From Burkholderiales bacterium (GTDB taxonomy: Bacteria; Pseudomonadota; Gammaproteobacteria; Burkholderiales; Casimicrobiaceae), in the NCBI GenBank assembly GCA_031275075.1, contig JAISPI010000032.1:1-10731 (forward strand): a stretch of 10,731 bases of DNA. Reading direction: 5' to 3'. Of the stretch, positions 1-7,091 are shown piece by piece. The position numbers and the translations under genes were made by a program. The notes under the pieces are model-generated. The model was given only the letters and a program-made list of their open reading frames with translations. It had not been told where the DNA came from and ran no database searches. Numbering within the stretch: position 1 is the stretch's first letter; every line of letters starts with the position of its first letter.

Positions 1-368
1 CGGGACGTATCGCCAAAACACTGGTATTTTCGACCGGTCAAGGCGTGGTGTTGGTCGTGGCGCGTGGCGATGTGCGTATTGATAACAGGAAGATGAAAGC
101 TGTGTTTGGAGGCAGACCCAAAATGCTGAACGGCGAAATGGTCGAGAAGCTGACGGGACATCCGGTCGGCGGTGTGTGCCCATTTGGACTGGCGAGTGAT
201 ATTCCCATTTATCTCGATCAAACGCTGAACGATTTTGACGAAATTCTACCGGCTGCGGGCGGCATTCATACGGCAGTACGGCTGACGCCGGCGCGACTGG
301 CGGCGCTGACCGGCGATCGCTGGGTGGATGTTTGCCAGCTCCTGTTGCCGGAAACCCAAAGCGTCTGA
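1..368 (+). CDS. YbaK/EbsC-family aminoacyl-tRNA deacylase, 3' part
   Basis: C-terminal part of a YbaK/EbsC (ProX-like) protein. The frame is open from base 3 to the TGA at 366-368, so the gene starts outside the window; the GTG at 45 is internal, because the codons before it read GRIAKTLVFSTGQG and belong to the fold. Family members hydrolyse misacylated tRNA, such as Cys-tRNAPro, in the cytoplasm as a translation quality-control step. The hallmark seen is HPVGGVCPFGL (encoded near 159-192), matching the conserved G-G-V-x-P-F-G substrate-pocket segment, preceded by the expected 'RKMKAVFG' helix. Which amino acid or tRNA is edited cannot be told from this fragment. The next gene begins 24 bases downstream on the same strand, so the two may be cotranscribed. 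Confidence 0.85.
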   Translation, partial: GRIAKTLVFSTGQGVVLVVARGDVRIDNRKMKAVFGGRPKMLNGEMVEKLTGHPVGGVCPFGLASDIPIYLDQTLNDFDEILPAAGGIHTAVRLTPARLAALTGDRWVDVCQLLLPETQSV

Positions 369-392
369 TGCGGTTACATCAGAGCGTTCTTC

Positions 393-1160
393 ATGGAATC
401 GACCATTCTTCTTCTTGGGCTGATCGGCTTTTGTGCCGGACTGATCGACGCTGCTGTCGGCGGAGGAGGATTGGTGCAATTGCCGGGCCTTCTCGGTATG
501 TTGCCGAATACACCGCCGGCTACGATATTCGGTATCAACAAATTTGCGTCGATCTGCGGCACCAGCATGGCGGTACGCCAGTATTTACGGCAAGTTCGTT
601 TACCGTGGGCGTTGATGTTGCCGGCGATGGCGTGCGCGTTTGTGGCGGCGTTCGGCGGCGCGATGGTGGTCAGTATGGTTCCGGTCAAATGGCTGAAGCC
701 GGTTATCTTGGTATTGCTGATTGCGATGGCGATTTACACGTTCGTCAAAAAAGATTTCGGCAAAGTACACAAGCCGAAAACGGTCACCCGACGGGATCGG
801 GTCGGCGCGGCGCTGTGGGGCGGGGCGCTCGGTTTCTACGATGGTATTTTTGGCCCGGGAACAGGAAGTTTTTTGGCTTTTGTTTTTGTCCGTTTTTTTT
901 CTTTCGATTTTTTGCATGCGGCAGCGGCGGCGCGAGTCGTCAACCTGATGACCAATTTTGCCGCGCTGTCGTTTTTCATTCCGGCCGGACACATCCTGTG
1001 GCATTACGCTGTGCCAATGGCCGTGTGTAATATGGCCGGCGGGATCGTCGGTGCGCGATTGGCCATCCGCGGCGGTGTCAGGGTTATTCGGATACTGTTT
1101 CTCATTTTGATGGTGGTGTTGATCGGAAAATTTGCGTACGATATATTCGTTGTGCGTTAA
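393..1160 (+). CDS. TSUP-family (TauE/SafE, YfcA-like) membrane permease
   Basis: Inner-membrane protein of 255 aa from the TSUP family, whose members carry sulfite, sulfoacetate or other organic anions. About seven or eight hydrophobic segments are visible. The two pseudo-repeats each carry the family glycine motif: AVGGGGLVQLPGLL at residues 21-34, with INKFASICGT following at 48-57, and GFYDGIFGPGTGSF at 147-160, with RVVNLMTNFAAL at 181-192. The second motif is very close to what I recall of E. coli YfcA, and 255 aa is a usual length. No strong Shine-Dalgarno precedes the ATG; the start is chosen because it opens the first hydrophobic helix. A run of eight T (893-900) lies inside the Phe-rich segment after the second motif. 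The substrate is unknown: the neighbours do not include taurine or thiosulfate genes. Confidence 0.9.
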   Translation: MESTILLLGLIGFCAGLIDAAVGGGGLVQLPGLLGMLPNTPPATIFGINKFASICGTSMAVRQYLRQVRLPWALMLPAMACAFVAAFGGAMVVSMVPVKWLKPVILVLLIAMAIYTFVKKDFGKVHKPKTVTRRDRVGAALWGGALGFYDGIFGPGTGSFLAFVFVRFFSFDFLHAAAAARVVNLMTNFAALSFFIPAGHILWHYAVPMAVCNMAGGIVGARLAIRGGVRVIRILFLILMVVLIGKFAYDIFVVR

Positions 1161-1240
1161 CGGATCGTGGAAAGCGTGTTGAAACAATAACGGGGTTTTT
1201 GAAGCAGTGCCACGGCCAGGGGTTAATTCAACGGCGGTCG

Positions 1241-1268
1241 TTGACGCAGGAAAGTGCGTTAAAAAAAT
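1241..1268 (+). promoter_or_regulatory. Possible sigma-70 promoter for the MFS-GST-MBL unit
   Basis: TTGACG (1241-1246, five of six to the -35 consensus) is followed after 16 bases by AAAAAT (1263-1268, four of six to the -10). It lies in the 156-base gap between the TSUP gene and the MFS gene, about 50 bases before the MFS start. The rest of this gap shows no convincing terminator or small gene. Weak call made by eye. Confidence 0.25.
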
Positions 1269-1316
1269 GGTGTCAATGATAGGGAAAAACAGAACTCAAG
1301 TAAAAGTGAATTAACA

Positions 1317-2513
1317 ATGAAAGAATCTGCATTAACAAAAACGAGTTTCGCGGGTCTTTCGGCGACGTTCGTAGGTAACGGGATTGGAAGGTTTGCTTAT
1401 ATTGCACTGATGCCAGCGCTGATCAGCTCGGGCTGGTTCAGTAAAGGCGAAGCGTCTTATCTGGGTGTTGCGACACTGGTGGGATATCTGTTGGGAGCGC
1501 CGTTGGCCAATTATCTGGTTCGACGCTTTACAACGGGACAAATCATGCGCAGTGCCATGGTGATGTGTTCGTTGAGCTATCTTGCGTGCGCTTTTCCCGA
1601 TGCGCCATTGCTCTGGTTTTATTTTTGGCGCACACTTGCCGGTGTTGGCGGCGCGATTTTGATGGTTATGGCGGCACCCGCCGTTCTGCGTTATTTCAGC
1701 GAGGGAATCAGGGGCAGGGTCAGCGGCGTGGTGTTTTCGGGTATCGGTTTGGGCGCCATGATGTCAGGAACACTGATTCCGCTGCTGATCCTGCAAAGCG
1801 TTTCGGCGGCCTGGTTGGGGATGGGAAGTATTTGCCTGTTGTTGACCATCATCAACTGGCGCACATGGGATATTCCTTTACCCGATCAAGCCGTTGGTGC
1901 CAAAACCCATGAAGACCATCAAACTAAAGTCAGTTCGGCAGCGGTAGCGTTAATCCTTTCTGCGTATACGCTGAACGCTATTGGGTATTTGCCGCACACT
2001 TTGTTCTGGGTGGACTACATTGTGCGAGAGCTGCATATGTCTTTATGGATAGGCGGCCTTTGCTGGGCGGTTTTCGGTATAGGCGCGGCGCTGGGGCCGC
2101 TTTTTACAGGGCAGATGGGCGATCGTTTCGGCTTCAAGCAATGCCTGATAGCCTGTTTCATGCTTAAAGCCTTCGGCGTCGTTTTGCCGTTACTCAGCAA
2201 CCATCTTAACGGGTTGTTGGTTTCCTCTTTCCTGGTCGGAGCGTTCACACCCGGAATCGTCGCTCTGGTTTCCGCTTACACGTTGGAGTGCGTAGGGATT
2301 CACAAACACAGAAGGGCCTGGAGTATCATGACCTTTTCTTTTGCTGTTTCACAAGCGGTTGTCGGATATATCATGGCCTATGTGGTATCAGATTCGATTT
2401 CCTATCGTCCGCTTTTCTTGGTGAGCTCAATGGCGCTGCTGATTTCAGCAATATGTATACTGTTCACCAGGGTTAAGCCAGTTGATACTGCTAATGTGAA
2501 GATAATTAATTAG
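1317..2513 (+). CDS. MFS transporter, YbfB/YjiJ family
   Basis: A 398-residue major facilitator superfamily protein with about twelve hydrophobic segments split by a hydrophilic central loop near residues 185-205. The opening segment, with NGIGRFAYIALMPAL at residues 21-35, is the signature of the YbfB/YjiJ subgroup (MFS_4 type). The loop GPLFTGQMGDRFGFKQ at 260-275 corresponds to the MFS motif G-x-L-x-D-R-x-G between helices. Members are presumed proton-driven exporters of small molecules with poorly known substrates. The ATG lacks a clear ribosome binding site; the bases before it are AT-rich. The gene heads a same-strand unit: the GST-like gene starts 12 bases after its TAG and the MBL gene follows, so export of a compound modified by those two enzymes is a reasonable but untested idea. 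Confidence 0.9.
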   Translation: MKESALTKTSFAGLSATFVGNGIGRFAYIALMPALISSGWFSKGEASYLGVATLVGYLLGAPLANYLVRRFTTGQIMRSAMVMCSLSYLACAFPDAPLLWFYFWRTLAGVGGAILMVMAAPAVLRYFSEGIRGRVSGVVFSGIGLGAMMSGTLIPLLILQSVSAAWLGMGSICLLLTIINWRTWDIPLPDQAVGAKTHEDHQTKVSSAAVALILSAYTLNAIGYLPHTLFWVDYIVRELHMSLWIGGLCWAVFGIGAALGPLFTGQMGDRFGFKQCLIACFMLKAFGVVLPLLSNHLNGLLVSSFLVGAFTPGIVALVSAYTLECVGIHKHRRAWSIMTFSFAVSQAVVGYIMAYVVSDSISYRPLFLVSSMALLISAICILFTRVKPVDTANVKIIN

Positions 2514-2514
2514 C

Positions 2515-2520
2515 AGGAGA
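2515..2520 (+). promoter_or_regulatory. Ribosome binding site deciding the GTG start of the GST gene
   Basis: AGGAGA ends five bases before the GTG at 2526 and begins one base after the MFS stop codon. It supports the non-ATG start and translational linkage to the MFS gene. Confidence 0.75.
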
Positions 2521-2525
2521 TTATA

Positions 2526-3167
2526 GTGCAACTTTATTTGAACGACACTTCCCCGTTTGCGCGTCTTGTTCTGGTGACTGCGCTAGAAGCCGGAATAGAG
2601 GACATTCGGCTTCGCTGGGTTGATCCTTGGAAATCGCCCGATTCGCTGATCGCGATCAATCCGTTTTCTACGGTGCCGACGTTGGAGCTTGAGTCGGGAC
2701 AGGCCATTTTTGAAAGCCTGTTCATCTGCCAACACTTGCTTGGGCTGTGCCAGAAAAACGTGGCCATCAAGTTGTGCAGTGTTGACGATCTGCCGCGCCT
2801 ATCGGTTGGGAAGACCTTGATGGAAATGTCTTTTCGCAGCGTCGTTTTGCAGCGCTTCGTTGCGCAAGCAGAAAGTTGTGAATTGGTTGTGCGCAGCAAA
2901 GCGGGAATAGGCAGGGCGTTGGCCGGTATTGACGGCGTTTTTCATGCGCCGCCTGAGGACGAGGCATCTGGTTTTTCGATGGCCGATCTGTGCTTGGCTT
3001 TGGCCTTATCGTATATGCGTTTCAGAATGCCCGAACTCATTAAAGAAAAGGCAACAGACAACACCTTGGCGAAATTGGAGTTTTGGGAAAAGATGCCTTC
3101 TTTTGAGTGGACATCGCCGCAGGCGCTCAAGGCGAAGCCGGAGACGTTGGTGGAGTTGCGTGAGTAA
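2526..3167 (+). CDS. Glutathione S-transferase family protein
   Basis: A cytosolic GST-fold protein of 213 aa. Residues 1-75 form the thioredoxin-like domain: SPFAR at 9-13 holds the usual catalytic-Ser position, NPFSTVP at 45-51 carries the cis-proline, and ES at 63-64 is the gamma-glutamyl-binding pair. The remainder is the all-helical domain, and SMAD at 151-154 fits the conserved S/T-x-x-D N-capping box. GSTs conjugate glutathione to electrophiles or use it for reduction, isomerisation or dehalogenation; the substrate here is unknown. The start is GTG at 2526, set by AGGAGA at 2515-2520, just after the MFS stop. The helical domain contains uncommon Cys and Ser stretches (for instance LCSVDD near 83-88) and matches no class I can name. 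It lies between an exporter and a hydrolase in one operon. Confidence 0.88.
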   Translation: MQLYLNDTSPFARLVLVTALEAGIEDIRLRWVDPWKSPDSLIAINPFSTVPTLELESGQAIFESLFICQHLLGLCQKNVAIKLCSVDDLPRLSVGKTLMEMSFRSVVLQRFVAQAESCELVVRSKAGIGRALAGIDGVFHAPPEDEASGFSMADLCLALALSYMRFRMPELIKEKATDNTLAKLEFWEKMPSFEWTSPQALKAKPETLVELRE

Positions 3168-3182
3168 TGGTTTTCTGAGATC

Positions 3183-3187
3183 GGAGG
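3183..3187 (+). promoter_or_regulatory. Ribosome binding site deciding the GTG start of the MBL gene
   Basis: GGAGG lies six bases before the GTG at 3194. The codon after that GTG is TTG, also a possible initiator, but its spacing is longer, so GTG at 3194 is preferred. Confidence 0.75.
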
Positions 3188-3193
3188 AAAGCA

Positions 3194-4135
3194 GTGTTGC
3201 AAATTTTTGATTACAAAAACGGTGTTTATGCGGTTGACGCCGGTTATGAACGGCCGTTACTGGCGGCAATCCATCTGGTTGTGGACAGCGGGCGTGTGGC
3301 CATCATCGATACCTGCAACAACCGTTCGCTCGATGTTGTTTTACAGGCGTTAGCGCAGTTGGGCTTGAGTAAAGAGAACGTCGATTACGTTTGCCTGACG
3401 CATGTCCATCTCGACCATGCGGGAGGCGCGGGGCGCTATATGCAGGCGTTTCCCAACGCGCGTCTGGTGGTTCATGAACGCGGCGCGCGGCATATGATTC
3501 ATCCGGACAAGCTGATGGAAAGTGTACGAGCCGTGTATGGCGATGCCGAAACCGAGCGCCTTTACGGAAAACTGGTACCGGTTTCTGAAGACCGGGTAAC
3601 GATTGCGCACGACGGCGAACGCCTGTCATTCGGACAACGTGAACTTATTTGCCTCGATACCCCAGGCCATGCGAAACATCACTTGTGCTACTACGATCCG
3701 GTTGCACGCAGTGTTTTCACCGGCGATATTTTTGGATTTTCCTTACGGGAGATGGATGTCGGCGAGCGGCAGTTTGTTATTCCAAGCACGTCACCGGTGC
3801 AGTTCGATCCGCAGGCCATGCATGCTTCAATCAAACGGGTTCTCGCGCTGGAACCATTGACGGCTTACCTGACTCATTTTTCGCAGTTGCGCGATCCCAA
3901 AACGGCAGCAAAAGACTTGCACCGGCAGATTGACGCCTATGTCGATATAACAAAACGTGCCAAAGGATGCTATTCGGCGATCCTCGACGGTCTTTGGGAA
4001 TTGTGCGACGAAGAATCGAAACAACAAGGTTGGACGTTGTCGCGCGAGGCCATGCGCGAACTGTTGGGGGCGGAAATGAAGCTCAATGCGCAGGGACTGG
4101 AAGTCTGGTACAAATCACAATCCGGCTGCGTCTGA
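3194..4135 (+). CDS. MBL-fold metallo-hydrolase, ST1585-like
   Basis: A 313-aa metallo-beta-lactamase-fold hydrolase expected to bind two metal ions. The ligand set is complete: THVHLDHAGG gives H70, H72, D74 and H75; DTPGHAKHH gives H159; FTGDIFG gives D178; LTHFS gives H228. Segments such as VVHERGARHMIHPDKL (93-108) and TSPVQFDPQAM (199-209) are what I remember of the ST1585-like subgroup, whose natural substrates are mostly unknown. Residues from about 240 form a helical C-terminal extension. Glyoxalase II or persulfide-dioxygenase activity would be alternatives, especially beside a GST, but the sequence context around the metal motifs looks more like ST1585 than either. It is the third gene of the MFS-GST-MBL unit, 26 bases after the GST stop, and converges on yajQ with only 13 bases between them. 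Confidence 0.9.
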   Translation: MLQIFDYKNGVYAVDAGYERPLLAAIHLVVDSGRVAIIDTCNNRSLDVVLQALAQLGLSKENVDYVCLTHVHLDHAGGAGRYMQAFPNARLVVHERGARHMIHPDKLMESVRAVYGDAETERLYGKLVPVSEDRVTIAHDGERLSFGQRELICLDTPGHAKHHLCYYDPVARSVFTGDIFGFSLREMDVGERQFVIPSTSPVQFDPQAMHASIKRVLALEPLTAYLTHFSQLRDPKTAAKDLHRQIDAYVDITKRAKGCYSAILDGLWELCDEESKQQGWTLSREAMRELLGAEMKLNAQGLEVWYKSQSGCV

Positions 4136-4150
4136 ATGGGCGCTGTTTTT
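4128..4150 (+). terminator. Weak possible terminator of the MFS-GST-MBL unit
   Basis: GCGTC (4128-4132) can pair with GGCGC (4139-4143), including one G-U pair, around a six-base loop holding the MBL stop codon. TGTTTTT (4144-4150) follows and runs into the yajQ stop codon. The stem is short, so this may be chance. If it is not used, transcription would run antisense into yajQ. Confidence 0.3.
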
Positions 4151-4634
4151 AATCCCGAAAATTTTGATACTGCAACGGAAAATCCTCGATGCTTTTTTTC
4201 GCCAGCGCAATGGCGTTTTGCAATTCGTCACGTTTGGCGCCGGAGACGCGGACGCTGTCGCCTTGGATGGAGGCCTGTACTTTCAGTTTGCTGTCTTTGA
4301 GCAGCTTGACGATTTTCTTTGAGAGCTCCTGTTCCAAGCCGACGCGGACGGTGACGGTTTGTTTGACCTTGTTGCCGGAGATTTTTTCGACCTGACCTTC
4401 TTTGAGGCAGCGGATGTCAATGCCGCGCTTGGCGAGCTTGGCGGTGACGATGTCCATCACTTGCTGGCGCTTGAAATCATCGTCGGCGAACAGTGTCAGT
4501 ACTTTGTCTTTGAGTTCGACGCGGGCGTCGGAACCTTTGAAGTCGAAGCGGTTGGTGATTTCTTTGTTGGCCTGATCGACGGCATTGTGGACTTCGACTT
4601 GATCGACTTCAGAGACAATATCAAAGGAGGGCAT
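4149..4634 (-). CDS. yajQ: YajQ family nucleotide-binding protein (UPF0234)
   Basis: A complete 161-aa YajQ homologue. The family has two ferredoxin-like (RNA-recognition-like) domains; homologues in Xanthomonas and Pseudomonas bind cyclic di-GMP and affect virulence gene expression, while the E. coli protein was reported to bind nucleotides or tRNA. Hallmarks seen are the N-terminal MPSFDIVSEVD, ITNRFDFKGSDA near residues 26-37, the central KRGID with CLKEGQ, and the C-terminal QVQASIQGDSVRVSGAKRD-type segment (here KVQASIQGDSVRVSGAKRDE), ending in QYQNFRD. A Shine-Dalgarno-like AGGA (complement of 4644-4647) precedes the ATG by nine bases. The gene lies downstream of argG but is separated from it by a strong hairpin, so it probably has its own start or depends on readthrough. 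Confidence 0.95.
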   Translation of the reverse strand: MPSFDIVSEVDQVEVHNAVDQANKEITNRFDFKGSDARVELKDKVLTLFADDDFKRQQVMDIVTAKLAKRGIDIRCLKEGQVEKISGNKVKQTVTVRVGLEQELSKKIVKLLKDSKLKVQASIQGDSVRVSGAKRDELQNAIALAKKSIEDFPLQYQNFRD

Positions 4635-4649
4635 GGCGTATTTTCCTGA

Positions 4650-4696
4650 GAAATAAAAGAAATATATCAGCCGTCCGGCACATTGCCGGACGGCTG
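4650..4696 (-). terminator. Intrinsic terminator downstream of argG
   Basis: A perfect 13-base inverted repeat, CAGCCGTCCGGCA (4668-4680) and its complement (4684-4696), closes a 3-base loop. On the minus strand it begins 12 bases after the argG stop and is followed by the T-rich tail ATATATTTCTTTTATTT. On the plus strand the hairpin is followed by AAGGGG, so it is polarised for argG. It separates argG from yajQ. Confidence 0.9.
4661..4669 (-). promoter_or_regulatory. Possible extended -10 promoter for yajQ
   Basis: Read on the minus strand, the bases are TGATATATT, that is TG-A-TATATT, an extended -10 with five of six bases matching. There is no good -35, because those positions fall in the argG terminator stem. 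Transcription would begin about 20 bases before the yajQ ATG. Confidence 0.35.
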
Positions 4697-4708
4697 AAGG
4701 GGCATTGG

Positions 4709-5929
4709 TTAGATGCGTTTGTGTTTGGCGGCGATACGCAGACGCAGTGCGTTGAGTTTGATAAACCCTTCGCCGTCTTTCTGGTTGTAGGCGCCGGCAT
4801 CGTCTTCGAACGTAACGATCTTGGTATCGAACAGCGAGTCTTTTGAACTGCGGCCGACGCAGGTTACGGTGCCTTTGTACAGTTTGAGGCGCACGGTGCC
4901 GTTGACGTGTTCTTGCGAAGCATCGATCAGCCCTTGCAGCAGAACGCGCTCAGGGGTGAACCAGTAGCCGTTGTACACCATCCGCGCATAACGCGGCATC
5001 AGATCATCTTTGAGTGCCAGCACTTCACGGTCGAGCGTCAGCGATTCCATTGCGCGATGGCCTTTCAGCATGATGGTGCCGCCCGGGGTTTCATAACAGC
5101 CGCGCGATTTCATGCCGACATAACGGTTTTCGACGATGTCGAGGCGGCCGATACCATGTTTGCCGCCGAGTTTGTTCAGCGTGGCAAGAACTTGCGCGGG
5201 CGTCATCTTTTTGCCGTCGATGGCTACGATGTCGCCTTTCTTGTATTCGAGTTCGATGACTTGCGGCTTGTTCGGCGCTTTCTCCGGCGAAACGGTGATG
5301 CGCCACATCGAATCTTCCGGCGCAAAATTCGGGTCTTCGAGGATGCCGCCTTCGTAGCTGATGTGCAGCATGTTGGCGTCCATCGAGTAGGGCGACGTGC
5401 CTTTGCGTTTCTTGAAGTCGACCGGGATGCCGTGTTTGTCGGCGTAAGCGAGCAGTTTTTCGCGCGACAGCAAGTCCCATTCACGCCAAGGGGCGATCAC
5501 TTTGACGTTGGGCATCAGCGCGTAAGCGCCCAATTCGAAACGAACCTGATCGTTGCCTTTGCCGGTAGCGCCGTGAGAGATTGCATTGGCGCCCGTTTTC
5601 TTGGCGATTTTAATCATGTGTTTGGCGATCAACGGACGGGCGATTGAAGTGCCGAGCAAGTATTCGCCTTCATAGACAGCATTGGCGCGGAACATCGGAA
5701 ATACGAAATCGCGGACGAATTCTTCACGCAAGTCTTCGATAAAAATGTTTTGTTTTTTGATGCCGAGTTGCAACGCTTTTTTGCGCGCCGGTTCCAGTTC
5801 TTCGCCCTGGCCGATGTCGGCGGTGAAGGTGACGACTTCACATTGGTAAACGTCCTGCAACCATTTCAGGATTACCGAAGTATCAAGGCCTCCCGAATAG
5901 GCCAGCACTACGCGTTTTACTTTACTCAT
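4709..5929 (-). CDS. argG: Argininosuccinate synthase
   Basis: ArgG joins citrulline and aspartate, with ATP cleaved to AMP and pyrophosphate, to give argininosuccinate, the penultimate step of arginine synthesis in the cytoplasm. The protein has 406 aa, the usual length of the short (class I) form. The N-type ATP-pyrophosphatase loop AYSGGLDTS is at residues 10-18; YLLGTSIARP (90-99) and HGATGKGNDQVRFE (119-132) are the citrulline/aspartate and catalytic segments; the C-terminal tetramer-forming helix region is complete. The ATG at 5929 is preferred: AGGAA lies just upstream at suitable distance, and MSKVKRVVLAYSGG is the usual N terminus. A TTG at 5941 would add four residues but overlaps that ribosome binding site. 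argF lies 178 bases upstream on the same strand with a hairpin in between. No feedback or operator element is obvious. Confidence 0.98.
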   Translation of the reverse strand: MSKVKRVVLAYSGGLDTSVILKWLQDVYQCEVVTFTADIGQGEELEPARKKALQLGIKKQNIFIEDLREEFVRDFVFPMFRANAVYEGEYLLGTSIARPLIAKHMIKIAKKTGANAISHGATGKGNDQVRFELGAYALMPNVKVIAPWREWDLLSREKLLAYADKHGIPVDFKKRKGTSPYSMDANMLHISYEGGILEDPNFAPEDSMWRITVSPEKAPNKPQVIELEYKKGDIVAIDGKKMTPAQVLATLNKLGGKHGIGRLDIVENRYVGMKSRGCYETPGGTIMLKGHRAMESLTLDREVLALKDDLMPRYARMVYNGYWFTPERVLLQGLIDASQEHVNGTVRLKLYKGTVTCVGRSSKDSLFDTKIVTFEDDAGAYNQKDGEGFIKLNALRLRIAAKHKRI

Positions 5930-6107
5930 GGGGTTCCTCAATCTGTTTTACGCTTTATCCGGCGATTTCTCTTCTTGGCTTCTTACCGGCACCGGAAGCC
6001 GACAAAACCCTTCGCAACAAGCTGCGAAGGGCATGGCGAAACTTTTATCTTACCCCGAGTATGGCGGGTTTGCCAGATACCGACAGCTTTGGCGCTGAAG
6101 ACGGGGT
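5930..6107 (-). other. argF-argG intergenic region
   Basis: These 178 bases hold the argF-side hairpin (6008-6031) and a second, weaker inverted repeat, GGCTTC (minus-strand bases at about 5995-6000) with GAAGCC (about 5977-5982), without a T-run. An A/G-rich leader then runs to the argG ribosome binding site. A GATAAA sequence about 30 bases before the ATG could serve as a -10, but I see no matching -35. No gene is visible. Confidence 0.5.
6001..6031 (-). terminator. Intrinsic terminator or attenuator between argF and argG
   Basis: A 9-base perfect stem, CCCTTCGCA (6008-6016) with TGCGAAGGG (6023-6031) around a 6-base loop. On the minus strand it is followed by TTTTGTC (complement of 6001-6007), and it sits 76 bases after the argF stop codon. 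The U-tract is short, so partial readthrough into argG is possible. No leader peptide rich in Arg codons is visible near it. Confidence 0.7.
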
Positions 6108-7034
6108 TCAAGGTGTTTTAACTTCACCAACCAACAGGAATTCAAGCAGTGCTTTTTGCGCATGCATCCGGTTTTCGGCTTCGTCCCAAGCGAGGCTTTG
6201 CGGCCCATCGATGACATCATCGGTGACTTCTTCGCCGCGATGCGCCGGCAGGCAGTGCATGAAGACTGCGTCGGAAGCGGCACGTGCCATCAGCGCGGTG
6301 TTGACTTGCCATTGTTGGAAGTCCCGACGGCGCTGGTCATTTTCGGCTTCGAATCCCATGCTGGTCCAGACGTCGGTAGTGACCAGAGCCGCGCCGTGGG
6401 CGGCGTCATACGGGTCGGCGAAGGTTTCGAGATGGGCGCGTTCGGCAGCGGTCACACGAGCGTCGTCAACCGGATAACCGGGCGGGGACGACAGATGCAT
6501 CTTGAAATTCAGCAGGGTGGCCGCTTGCAGGAAGGTGTAAAAAACATTGTTGGGATCGCCGATCCAGACGACTGTCTTACCGGCAATCGGGCCGCGGTGT
6601 TCGATAAATGTATAAATGTCGGCCAGCACCTGACAGGGATGGTATTCGTTGGTCAGTCCGTTGATGATCGGTACGCGCGAGTGCGCGGCGAACGTCTCAA
6701 CCATCGTCTGAGCGAACGTCCGGATCATGACGACATCGACCATTCGCGATAACACCCGCGCGGTGTCCTCGACGGTTTCCCCTCGCGACAACTGCATATC
6801 ATTTTTCGACAGGCAAATGACATTGCCGCCGAGTTGCCCCATACCGGCTTCAAACGATACACGGGTACGGGTCGAGGATTTCTCAAAAATCATCGCCAGC
6901 GTTTTGCCCTGTAGCGGGTGATGGGATTGGCCTTGCCGCAGACGGTCCTTGATCCAGCGCGTGCGCGCGAAAAGATATTCGATTTCAGTACGGGAGCAGT
7001 CGTTGAATTGCAGAAAGTGTCTAGGCATGGCCAT
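6108..7034 (-). CDS. argF: Ornithine carbamoyltransferase (anabolic)
   Basis: ArgF transfers the carbamoyl group from carbamoyl phosphate to ornithine, giving citrulline. The 308-aa length fits the family, whose active form is usually a trimer. The carbamoyl-phosphate loop FEKSSTRTR is at 50-58, HPCQ at 132-135, the DVWTSMG loop at 221-227, and the ornithine/catalytic MHCLPAHRGEEV at 259-270. The nucleotide-fold segment reads GDPNNVFYTF at 159-168; E. coli has an Asn and Ser in the positions filled here by Tyr and Thr, a variant I recall in betaproteobacterial enzymes. Two ATGs are possible, at 7034 and 7028. The first is kept because an AGAAAG-like purine tract lies at better spacing from it, but a two-residue shorter protein is equally plausible. 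It is divergent from the ABC importer. Confidence 0.97.
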   Translation of the reverse strand: MAMPRHFLQFNDCSRTEIEYLFARTRWIKDRLRQGQSHHPLQGKTLAMIFEKSSTRTRVSFEAGMGQLGGNVICLSKNDMQLSRGETVEDTARVLSRMVDVVMIRTFAQTMVETFAAHSRVPIINGLTNEYHPCQVLADIYTFIEHRGPIAGKTVVWIGDPNNVFYTFLQAATLLNFKMHLSSPPGYPVDDARVTAAERAHLETFADPYDAAHGAALVTTDVWTSMGFEAENDQRRRDFQQWQVNTALMARAASDAVFMHCLPAHRGEEVTDDVIDGPQSLAWDEAENRMHAQKALLEFLLVGEVKTP

Positions 7035-7091
7035 GGCGGTATCTTTCTCTATGATGAATTAACTTGTTTTAACGCGTGATGGCGATGGGCA

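Noticed and set aside
893..900. Run of eight T in the TSUP gene as a possible phase-variation tract
   Set aside because: The run is short and interrupted by C, it encodes a natural Phe-rich helix, and the frame is intact; no evidence of switching.
332..1030. Long plus-strand open frame overlapping the TSUP gene in another frame
   Set aside because: It lies over the well-supported TSUP frame, is rich in Arg, Gly and Cys with no known motif, and has no ribosome binding site.
600..1187. 195-codon minus-strand frame opposite the TSUP gene
   Set aside because: Composition is dominated by His, Arg, Gln and Asp, typical of an antisense shadow of a membrane protein.
4907..5647. 246-codon plus-strand frame opposite argG
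   Set aside because: It is the exact complement of a highly conserved gene and shows no recognisable motif.
5930..5941. TTG at 5941 as the argG start, adding MRNP
   Set aside because: These bases contain the AGGAA ribosome binding site for the ATG at 5929, which gives the usual ArgG N terminus.
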